38,066 nucleotides of DNA from Oscillospiraceae bacterium (GTDB lineage: Bacteria; Bacillota; Clostridia; Oscillospirales; UBA929). Within the stretch, counting starts at the first letter, position 1. Each line of letters starts with the position of its first letter. The notes under the pieces are model-generated. The model saw only the letters and a list, made by a program, of their open reading frames with translations, searched no databases and was not told where the DNA came from. The position numbers and the translations under genes were made by a program. Location of the stretch: positions 1-38,066 of the forward strand of contig JAIRTA010000148.1 of the NCBI GenBank assembly GCA_031255175.1, read 5' to 3'. Positions 19,601 through 25,309 of the stretch are shown one piece after another.

Positions 19601-21500
19601 TGTACACGCTGACGTTGTCCACGGGTGCGTCGTCGGTGAACGAGTACACGCCGCCGCTGTCTCTATAGATGAGAGCGTCGTCGTCCGTCATCTCGATCCA
19701 TTGCGCGCCGTCTTGCCTGAACACGCGGAATCCGGCGAAATAGTTCGGCGCGGGCCCTGCCGGCGCCTGCCATGTGAATGTGACGTTTGTGGCGGTCTCA
19801 CTGGTGACCGTCCCGTTTACGGCGTTGCCCGGTATGTAGCTGTCCGGCGGAACGATGATGAAATTCGACGACGCCACTTGCGCCACGGTGCGGGCCGTGC
19901 CGTCGGCGTTCACCGCCGCCCAGCCGGGGTTGTTCCACGCGCCGTGGATCTTGACCGCGCCGTCGCCCTGCGGGAGGATCGCCATAGCGGTGGCCTGGTT
20001 GTATGTCCCGCCTTGCTCCCACGCGCCCCAGGAGTCGCCGTACATAGACATATTTCTCTGCGCCGGCGTGGGGGTTGTCAGCATAGACTGGAAGCGGAAC
20101 GGGAATGTCTCGGTATACGCGGCCGCCACATTGCGGTCGATGGACCACTGCGCGTGCGCGCTGTCGGCCGAGGTGTACGTCGCCGACAATGCGCCCTGCG
20201 GGTTCGCCTGCCAGGGATTGTCCTGTCTGACGCCGACAAGCGCGCCCACATCCGGCGAGAAAATCAGCCAGCTGGTCGGATGCGCGATGTCGTCGAATAC
20301 TTCGACGCCGACGTCAAATGTCTGCGGCCCGGCGCCCTTGGTGAACGTCACGTGGATCACGTGCGCGCCCTCCGCCAGGCGGAGCAGCGCGTCCGCTTTG
20401 ACGGTGACCGTCCTGCCGTCCCAATCGACGGTGTACTCGCTGTCGGCGATAAGATTTGCCTCGGCGCCGTCGATGTTGACGGACGCGACGCCCGTGGCCC
20501 CTTCAGGGGTGCCGAAACCGGGGTCGAAGGCGATGACTTGATCTTTCGGGACAGGCTGTTTGAAGAATTTCAACGCCGCCGTCTGCACGGTCGGCGGCAG
20601 GGTCGAAGGCATGGTGATGCTCGCGCTCGCGCCGACCACAGCATTATCGCCCTTGTGCCAATAGTCTTCGGCGATGAACCTATAATAATAGGTATTTCCG
20701 GGCGTCTTGGGCGACGCGTCAATGAGCCGCGTCACATACCCGGCCTGCTGCGCCGCGCCGGCGAGGTTCACGGTGACCGCGTCTGCGAAGTTCCCGTCGG
20801 TCGCCCGCTGCAGAATCAGCCTGGACGCGTACGCGGTGGGGTTCGGCCACACGACCGTGACGGAGCTGCCGTCCGGCGTGGTGAGGGACGACGGCACCGG
20901 CGGAACCGGGACGTGCCCCTGCGGCGGGATGATGATGAACTCGTCGGGGCTGCTGGCCGAACGGCGAAGAATGTTCGCGTCGTTCACTGTGAGCCCCTGC
21001 GCGCCGGCGTTCATCGGGTACACAGTGCCGCCGTTGCCGCCGCCGCGGATGATGACCGTATCGGACGCGGACCCCGGCGTCACATAAAAGCCGTCGGCGT
21101 TGCCGTTGATTCCGCCTTCGACATAAACGGCGCCGTCATACATCTTAAACGCCAGACCGGCGGCGTGCCCGTTGGCAGCCTCCGCTATGACCATGCGGAA
21201 CATGCCGGCGGCGGTCGGTATGGCGCTCGCGTTGTAGTTGGTGAGCGTCCACTGGGCGGCCGGGTCGGACGGGTCGTCCTGCGTGGCCACGATCCCTCCG
21301 GGGTTCGCGCCGTACCCGGCGCTCTCGAGGTGCTGCACATACGACTGGGCCTTCGGAGAATACAACAACCAGTGCGTGTTGTTGTTTTCCGCGAGAGGTC
21401 CGACGGCCGCCTGCACACTGGAGATGGGCATCGCCGGCGATATCCCCAGCATCATGATAAGGGCGACCAGCAAAGATACGATTCTTTTTTTCGCGATCAT
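16677..21500 (-). CDS. secreted multidomain beta-helix protein, probable polysaccharide-active enzyme
   Basis: A 1607-residue exoprotein. The true start is the ATG at 21500 (MIAKKRIVSLLVALIMM, signal peptide, with AAAGGAG upstream); the 58 residues before it in the ORF track are not signal-like. Modules in order: a WLLYSPKAQ domain (about 35-195), FN3 (200-295), CBM-X2-like (310-400), a second WLIFSPDVG domain (407-553), FN3 (557-647), X2-like (663-753), FN3 (757-850) and a right-handed beta-helix region (853-1603). The last part carries FFTPGVYKLDKEI, AVLLGVGEASL, AWIWRADHGDQVGW, HAEHFQKYDVLWNG and FYLQNERPYDPP. From memory these resemble a group of actinobacterial and firmicute exoproteins usually mislabelled 'adenylyl cyclase' or 'coagulation factor 5/8 type', related in fold to GH55/pectate-lyase-like enzymes. 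The reaction is not established here. Its neighbours suggest glycan binding or cleavage outside the cell. Confidence 0.8.
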   Translation of the reverse strand: MIAKKRIVSLLVALIMMLGISPAMPISSVQAAVGPLAENNNTHWLLYSPKAQSYVQHLESAGYGANPGGIVATQDDPSDPAAQWTLTNYNASAIPTAAGMFRMVIAEAANGHAAGLAFKMYDGAVYVEGGINGNADGFYVTPGSASDTVIIRGGGNGGTVYPMNAGAQGLTVNDANILRRSASSPDEFIIIPPQGHVPVPPVPSSLTTPDGSSVTVVWPNPTAYASRLILQRATDGNFADAVTVNLAGAAQQAGYVTRLIDASPKTPGNTYYYRFIAEDYWHKGDNAVVGASASITMPSTLPPTVQTAALKFFKQPVPKDQVIAFDPGFGTPEGATGVASVNIDGAEANLIADSEYTVDWDGRTVTVKADALLRLAEGAHVIHVTFTKGAGPQTFDVGVEVFDDIAHPTSWLIFSPDVGALVGVRQDNPWQANPQGALSATYTSADSAHAQWSIDRNVAAAYTETFPFRFQSMLTTPTPAQRNMSMYGDSWGAWEQGGTYNQATAMAILPQGDGAVKIHGAWNNPGWAAVNADGTARTVAQVASSNFIIVPPDSYIPGNAVNGTVTSETATNVTFTWQAPAGPAPNYFAGFRVFRQDGAQWIEMTDDDALIYRDSGGVYSFTDDAPVDNVSVYKVVTDTANNDSDGLLITANIPGGETPSVGTSLVTFNKKIPEDVVIDVKMGFGSLRATGIASLLLDGSPVAYTLRSGRVPTVVIEAAALSALALANGDAHSIALKFNDAAGTEKAVALNVINAESALPAPQNVKVTGDGNGAVVSWDAVAGATGYKLYRGLGRYAPASFTTQVAVTDAATTTYNLGTDHVWDWYKVTAYNGNGDYIDSPLSDVVSLEITTFPNTEIFTENDAPLTVATVTDNYSRAFFWGGRIGSNSPPGADANNQFTDDRVALLFRPAKGHAADFTYLGMYLNFYMHIAGLGKLPTDVQTQSVQVFSWEGGGYNGGGNVTQNFWRTFENMETMAGGNVFAVSQASPVRRVKTGSLTFQLGGSASGGFLADSYTGWQTYQGQQQFYTRNNAMAGTDGLIWNGVMQGNTTQDGTQWNQSYSWIVVDVAHTPMIAEKPFLYFDVDANDGTGDYKVFVPGYRKDAVGLSWGAGKENGGMGPGESRLLSDFFVANEAMNADQIIAGMKTKDGNIFFTPGVYKLDKEIRVTEPNAVLLGVGEASLRPLNGNVCVQVADVPGVRVAGLLFDAGPAAGNDFANASEALLVVGEGGFTETPEMKASPIVLSDAIIRVGGLPTNVPYKAKNGLIINADYTILDHAWIWRADHGDQVGWTLNQTDNGLVVNGDHVITYGLHAEHFQKYDVLWNGDDGRCFYLQNERPYDPPETDEGVPGAWRDTSLADPKYDYIGPLSERQQGYAAFRVGDDVKNFEGWGLVSYDVFVQNMSVPFRTIWSAFITPAENANIKIHQVGTLSISQRRGEIAHVINGEGPGNNGGVGPTMFLAPNEFHPDNEYWSRLTPSGSEITLGDVGVYDDFVGLSILNRTATARTANAIVASYADGGRLADMMTEQITIKGSVLVNGGVGGNSEIVGGEARGPQPFADKSTAIGSWLSNTKYSLLLPGGANRTGYIWDSETYAPLTESFTIPSN

Positions 21501-21758
21501 AAACAGTGTACTCCTTTCTACTCCTTGTTTCCATATAAAGCGCGAGGGCGCCATACGAAGAGACGGTTGCCTGCTTGCAACTGCGCACGTTGACAAACAC
21601 AGCCCCCCCTCGGACGTCAGCGTTCGGAACCAAGCCCACAAGTCCACCGTGCGCATATGGAACCGGCACCGCACTTCGCAGTGTCCCTCCGTTTGTGGGA
21701 AGCAAACGGGAGACGCGTCAAAACGACGGCGCCCCCGGTGCCACCCTCAAGTGCCTAT

Positions 21759-21764
21759 AGTATA
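21759..21764 (-). promoter_or_regulatory. extended -10 promoter for the beta-helix gene
   Basis: TGCTATACT on the minus strand (extended -10, TGn before TATACT). The hexamer 17 bp upstream, GTGAAT, is a weak -35. The resulting leader is about 250 nt. It contains a CCGTTTG/CAAACGG stem and the start-site motif GGGTGGCACC. No ORF of its own is convincing in the leader. Confidence 0.45.
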
Positions 21765-21806
21765 GCACACGGCATAGTCGGATTCACCATATTATCTTAT
21801 AAAATA

Positions 21807-21939
21807 GTCTGCGATATTATGATTTATCTGTCTAAGGTGGTAAAGACGTACAGCAGGAAGAAATTGGAAATTTCTTCCTGCTGTACGTCTCCTTAATATT
21901 TGTCGCAGTTCTTTTTTCAAACCTGTGATTATCGCAGAC
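21807..21939. repeat. AT-rich element with nested perfect inverted repeats
   Basis: Outer 10-bp inverted repeat GTCTGCGATA (21807-21816) / TATCGCAGAC (21930-21939). Inside it is a perfect hairpin: a 20-bp arm AGACGTACAGCAGGAAGAAA (21844-21863) and its complement (21871-21890), extendable to 22 bp with a 3-nt GGA loop. No T-tract follows on either strand and no ORF is present. It lies in the gap between hpf and the beta-helix gene and could be a small non-autonomous mobile element or a regulatory structure. Confidence 0.7.
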
Positions 21940-22113
21940 GCTCCCATCGAAAGTGGAAACGCTAAAGTGTCCCCCATGTCAATACACAAAAAGGGAAAAA
22001 GAAGTGTGCGACTGCCTGTAGAGAGGTCAACTGTCAGGGGAAGTGTGGGAGTTTGCCCCCTGTCGCCGGGGTGTGCGGCGGGGGTGGGGGCGAAAACGGC
22101 CTGCGTGTGTGTG

Positions 22114-22149
22114 AAAAAGCGGGGCGCGACCGAACCGGCCGCGCCCCGC
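22114..22149 (-). terminator. intrinsic terminator of hpf
   Basis: On the minus strand, stem GCGGGGCGCG/CGCGCCCCGC with an inner CGG/CCG extension, followed by TTTTT, starting 20 bp after the hpf stop. The rest of the gap to 21760 has no gene; it contains the inverted-repeat element. Confidence 0.85.
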
Positions 22150-22168
22150 AGGTGTTTTGGTGCAAAAT

Positions 22169-22705
22169 TTAGTGTTCTTCGATCATGCCGTAGTCGCCGT
22201 TGATGCGTTTGTAGACCACGGCGAAGGCGCCTCCGTTTTCGAAGTTGCGAAACGCGAAAAATTCGTGGTTTAGGAGGTTCATTTGAAGAATTGCCTCCTC
22301 CGGCGTCATCGGCTTGAGGGCAAACTTCTTCACGCGGATGATGCTGAACTCCTGCTCCTCATCCACCACCGGATCCGCCATAGCGGTGGGCACTTCGCGC
22401 TCAAACGCGCCTTGCCGCAGCCGCTTTTCGAGTTTTGTCTTGAATTTATGGATCTGCCTCTCGATGTAGGCCACGGCGCTGTCAATGGACGCGTACATAT
22501 CGTTTGTGGACTCGGAGGCCCTGTACGCCGTTCCGCTGTGGGAGACGGTGATCTCCACTTGGTGGCGGCCCCGTTCCACGGCAAACACCACACGCGCCTC
22601 GGCGTCGTGTTTGAAGTAGCGGTCCAGCTTGGTCAGTTTTTTCTCGGCGTACTCGCGCAGTGCGTCTGACGCTTCCAGCTTTTTGTCTGTAAATTGGACT
22701 TTCAA
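22169..22705 (-). CDS. hpf: long-form ribosome hibernation promoting factor
   Basis: Binds the 30S subunit and drives formation of inactive 100S ribosome dimers in stationary phase. The N-terminal domain (about 1-100) shows KKLEASDALREYAEKKLTKLDRYF and VEITVSHSGTAYRA. The C-terminal dimerisation domain is FSIIRVKKFALKPMTPEEAILQMNLLNHEFFAFRN. From the chosen start it has 178 residues, normal for the long form. The ATG at 22714 directly abuts AAGGAG with no spacer. The in-frame TTG at 22705 lies nine bases from it and gives the normal family N-terminus (MKVQFTDKKLEASDAL), so TTG is the probable start. An extended -10 promoter lies about 80 bp upstream and a terminator follows, so it is monocistronic. 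Confidence 0.93.
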   Translation of the reverse strand: MKVQFTDKKLEASDALREYAEKKLTKLDRYFKHDAEARVVFAVERGRHQVEITVSHSGTAYRASESTNDMYASIDSAVAYIERQIHKFKTKLEKRLRQGAFEREVPTAMADPVVDEEQEFSIIRVKKFALKPMTPEEAILQMNLLNHEFFAFRNFENGGAFAVVYKRINGDYGMIEEH

Positions 22706-22782
22706 TCCGAACATCTCCTTCCAAACGGGGTATTTCGCGAAACCGGAAAGCAACCGGCGCGCGGTTCGGCCCCCTCAGCCCC

Positions 22783-22788
22783 AGTATA
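22783..22788 (-). promoter_or_regulatory. extended -10 promoter of hpf
   Basis: TGGTATACT on the minus strand (TGn plus TATACT), 77 bp upstream of the TTG start. The -35 region at 17-18 bp (GGCGAA/TGGCGA) is poor, as often seen with extended -10 promoters. Confidence 0.5.
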
Positions 22789-22856
22789 CCACACGCGGCG
22801 GAATTTCGCCACCTTTTTCGTCCCGCTCTTCCGGGAGACGTGCGCCGCCTCTGCGG

Positions 22857-24008
22857 TCACTCCGCACGCCGCCCCGAGAGAAATACGGCCGCGGGGGCGG
22901 CCTCCAGCGACAGCGGACGGCCGCGCCAGATGACCATGTCCGCGTCCAGCCCCGGGCGCAGCCGCCCCACGCGGTGGTCGAGCCGGGCAATGTCGGCGGC
23001 GGCGGCGGTGACGGCGCGCAGCGCCTCCTCCGCCGGCAGCCCCGCCTTGGCCGCAAGGCCCGCGCACAGCGGGAGGTGCTCCGGGGGAATGACCGGCGCG
23101 TCGGTGCAGAGCGCGGCCGGGACGCCGGCCCGGTACAGCGCGGCCGGCAGCGCAAACGACAGACTCTTGAGCTCCGGCTTCGAGCGGTCGACGAGCAGCG
23201 GCCCGGCGACGACGGGCACGCGCTCCGCCGCCAGCAGATCGGCCACCGAGGCCGCGTCCGTGCCGTGGATGATGACGGCGTTCAGCGCGAATTCCCGCGC
23301 GATGCGCAGCGCCGTGAAGATGTCGTCGGCGCGGTGGGCGTGGATGTGGGCCGGCACCGCGCCCGCGAGCACGGGCAACAGACTCTCCCACTTCATATGG
23401 TAGTCCGGCGGGTCGCCGCGGCCCCGCGCCGCCCTCTCTTTGCGCGCGCCGTAAGCGCGTGCCTGAAAGAGCGCCTCGCGGATGAGCGCCGCCGTCCCCA
23501 TCCGCGTGAACGGGGCGGCCTTCCGGCCCGCGTACACGCGCTTCGGGTTCTCCCCCATCGCGAATTTCATGGCCGCGGGCGCGCGCAGCACCATGTCGTC
23601 CACACGGCGGCCGTCCGTCTTCAGCGCGGCCATCTGCCCGCCCACCGGGTTGGCGCTGCCCGGCCCGGTGACCACGGCGGTGACGCCGGCGCGGCGCGCG
23701 TCGGCGAAGCAGCGGTCCCGCGGGTTGACGGCGTCGAGCCCCCGCATGTGCGGCGTGACAGGGTCGGAGGCCTCGTTGCCGTCCTCCCCCATCTCCCCCA
23801 CGGCGTCCTCAAAGACGCCGATGTGGCAGTGGGCGTCGATGAGGCCGGGCGTCACCGCCGCGCCGGCGGCGTCTATGTCGTCCGGCCCCGCGGCGGGGCA
23901 TGTCTCCGAAGCGCCCGCCGAGTGGATACGCACACCCTCCGTACGCACCCATCCCCCCGCCAACACGGCGCCGTCCATCGTATGCAGCTCGGCATTATAA
24001 ATCAACAC
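22857..24008 (-). CDS. amidohydrolase (imidazolonepropionase-like)
   Basis: Metal-dependent hydrolase of the amidohydrolase superfamily, about 383 residues, cytoplasmic. Visible motifs are the metal-binding HxH in PGLIDAHCHIGVFE, further metal or substrate ligands in PAHIHAHRADD and AVIIHGTDAAS, the catalytic-type aspartate in ALCTDAPVIPPEHLP, and the C-terminal GRLRPGLDADMVIWRG that closes the small beta-sandwich. The substrate is unknown; close relatives are usually annotated only as amidohydrolases. The ORF track starts at a TTG (24044). The GTG at 24008 is preceded by GGGGGG at eight bases and gives a more typical N-terminus (VLIYNAELHTMDG). It lies 41 bp after the trxB-like gene and is probably cotranscribed with it. 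Confidence 0.85.
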   Translation of the reverse strand: MLIYNAELHTMDGAVLAGGWVRTEGVRIHSAGASETCPAAGPDDIDAAGAAVTPGLIDAHCHIGVFEDAVGEMGEDGNEASDPVTPHMRGLDAVNPRDRCFADARRAGVTAVVTGPGSANPVGGQMAALKTDGRRVDDMVLRAPAAMKFAMGENPKRVYAGRKAAPFTRMGTAALIREALFQARAYGARKERAARGRGDPPDYHMKWESLLPVLAGAVPAHIHAHRADDIFTALRIAREFALNAVIIHGTDAASVADLLAAERVPVVAGPLLVDRSKPELKSLSFALPAALYRAGVPAALCTDAPVIPPEHLPLCAGLAAKAGLPAEEALRAVTAAAADIARLDHRVGRLRPGLDADMVIWRGRPLSLEAAPAAVFLSGRRAE

Positions 24009-24049
24009 GACCCACACCCCCCAAATCTGCAAAACCCGCTGCAATTTTC

Positions 24050-24958
24050 TTACTCTCTCTCCCGTAAAAACCTCGAAACCGATGTGGCGGCGGTGGCCCC
24101 GTCGGCGCAGGCTGTTATGATTTGGTAGATGGGTTTTTGGCGGAGGTCGCCGGCCACAAATACGCCGGGGATGGGAGTGTGCCCACCCTCGGGCGCCTCC
24201 ACCCGCCCCTCCGCGTCCAGCGGCAGCGCCCCCCGCAGCAACGCGGTGTCCGGCTCGACGCCCACCGCGACAAAGACAGCCGACACCGGCAGCGTCTCCT
24301 CCGCCCGCGTCTTCACGCCCCGCACCCGGAGCGCCTGCACGGACTTGTCCCCCAAAATCTCCTCGGCCGTGTGCTCAAGCCGAAACGTCACGTTCGGCAG
24401 CCGGCGCAGGGCGGCCTCGAGACGCCGGCCCCCGCGGAAGGCGTCGCGCCGGTGCACCAGCGTCACCTGCCGGCAGACGCCGGCCAGGTAGGCGGCATCC
24501 TCCAGCGCCGTGTCGCCGCCGCCGACCACCGCCACGTCCTGGTCTTTAAAAAACGCGCCGTCGCAGACCGCGCAGAACGAGACGCCGCGCCCGGTCAGCC
24601 GCTCCTCTCCGGGGATCGCCAGCTTCCTCCGCTGCGTGCCCATCGCGAGGATCAGCGCGCGGGCCGGGATCTCCGACCCGGTCACGACGGTCAGCGCGCC
24701 CGGGTCCAACCGCAGCGCCCGCACCTCGCCCGTCAGCATCTCGGCGCCCAACCCGCGCGCGTGGGCCTCCATGCGCCGGGCGAGCTCCGCGCCGTCGATC
24801 ATCTCAAAGCCGGGGTAATTGACAATATCGGCCGTGGCGGTCATCTGCCCGCCCGCGAAGCCCCGCTCCGCCACGGCGACGGACAGACCGGCGCGCGCGG
24901 CGTAGATGGCGGCGGTCAGCCCCGCCGGCCCGCCCCCCACAACAATCAAATCTCTCAC
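24050..24958 (-). CDS. trxB: thioredoxin-disulfide reductase-like flavoprotein
   Basis: FAD/NAD(P)-dependent reductase of about 302 residues that passes electrons to thioredoxin-type partners. The FAD site is GGGPAGLTAAIYAARAG, the redox disulfide CAVC in GVSFCAVCDGAFF, the NADPH site VVGGGDTALEDAAYL, and the C-terminal FAD motif PGVFVAGDLRQKPIYQ. The 29 extra residues in the ORF track are not family-like. The ATG at 24964 is only one base from GGGGGAGG, while the GTG at 24958 lies seven bases away and gives MRDLIVVGGGPAG; I prefer the GTG. Followed by the amidohydrolase gene. The electron donor could be NADPH or, as in some clostridia, another carrier. Confidence 0.92.
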   Translation of the reverse strand: MRDLIVVGGGPAGLTAAIYAARAGLSVAVAERGFAGGQMTATADIVNYPGFEMIDGAELARRMEAHARGLGAEMLTGEVRALRLDPGALTVVTGSEIPARALILAMGTQRRKLAIPGEERLTGRGVSFCAVCDGAFFKDQDVAVVGGGDTALEDAAYLAGVCRQVTLVHRRDAFRGGRRLEAALRRLPNVTFRLEHTAEEILGDKSVQALRVRGVKTRAEETLPVSAVFVAVGVEPDTALLRGALPLDAEGRVEAPEGGHTPIPGVFVAGDLRQKPIYQIITACADGATAATSVSRFLRERE

Positions 24959-25150
24959 GCGCATTCCTCCCCCAGACTGTGTGAAAATACCCGCCAAAGC
25001 GGGTTGTGCCCGCAACCGGCACACATATTTTTTATTGCCGATTCGCGGCAATAAATCCTCATTGTCCCGCCTATTGTGTTGAAAAAATTCCGATTTTTAT
25101 AATAATTCCGCCCCGGCCGCTTCTTCGCGGAAAAGCGACAAAACTTCTAA

Positions 25151-25179
25151 TTTACAAATTTAGGAAATTATGATATTCT
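25151..25179 (+). promoter_or_regulatory. rightward promoter with no ORF downstream
   Basis: TTTACA, a 17-nt spacer ending in TGA, and TATTCT (extended -10). A further candidate, TTGTGT-18-TATAAT, lies at 25074-25103 on the same strand. Both point into the trxB-thrS gap, where neither neighbouring gene is rightward. Confidence 0.55.
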
Positions 25180-25185
25180 ATTACT

Positions 25186-25294
25186 GACCCGGCGCCGGGC
25201 GCCTGTCCGGAGGCGTCCGGTTCCGGTGATTGCATGGCCGCCTATCTTTATCCCATAACCCACTTGGGCCGCCCTTTCGGGCGGCCGCTTTTTT
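25186..25294 (+). ncRNA. candidate intergenic small RNA (about 110 nt)
   Basis: Defined by the rightward promoter at 25151-25179 and a strong intrinsic terminator (GGCCGCCC-TTTC-GGGCGGCC, then GC and six T, 25267-25294). Inside are two predicted stems, GGCGC/GCGCC (25191-25203) and CCGGA/TCCGG, then about 40 nt of apparently single-stranded sequence rich in pyrimidines. It has no convincing ORF and does not look like 6S, SRP, tmRNA or a tRNA. The terminator lacks a T-tract on the minus strand, so it is not simply the thrS terminator. Confidence 0.45.
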
Positions 25295-25309
25295 GGGGGA
25301 AGGCGGACA

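Noticed and set aside
21735-21755. T-box-like motif GGGTGGCACC on the minus strand, upstream of the beta-helix gene
   Set aside because: A T-box leader needs about 150-200 nt with a stem I and specifier loop before the motif. Here the motif lies at the predicted transcription start, no T-run follows the nearby hairpin, and the gene is not an amino-acid gene.
21951-21967. Possible CcpA site (GTGGAAACGCTAAAG)
   Set aside because: The core TGGAAACGCT fits, but the 3' half lacks the conserved C, and the site lies about 190 bp upstream of the nearest promoter. Too weak to report as an operator.
25030-25054. Hairpin ATTGCCG/CGGCAAT upstream of trxB as a terminator
   Set aside because: The T-run lies before the stem on the plus strand, and an A-run follows it on the minus strand. 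It does not have terminator polarity on either strand.
25186-25294. Assignment of the small RNA candidate to 6S, SRP or tmRNA
   Set aside because: Too short for 6S or tmRNA, lacks the long closing stem of 6S, and lacks the conserved GGAAG/AGCAG helix-8 sequence of SRP RNA.
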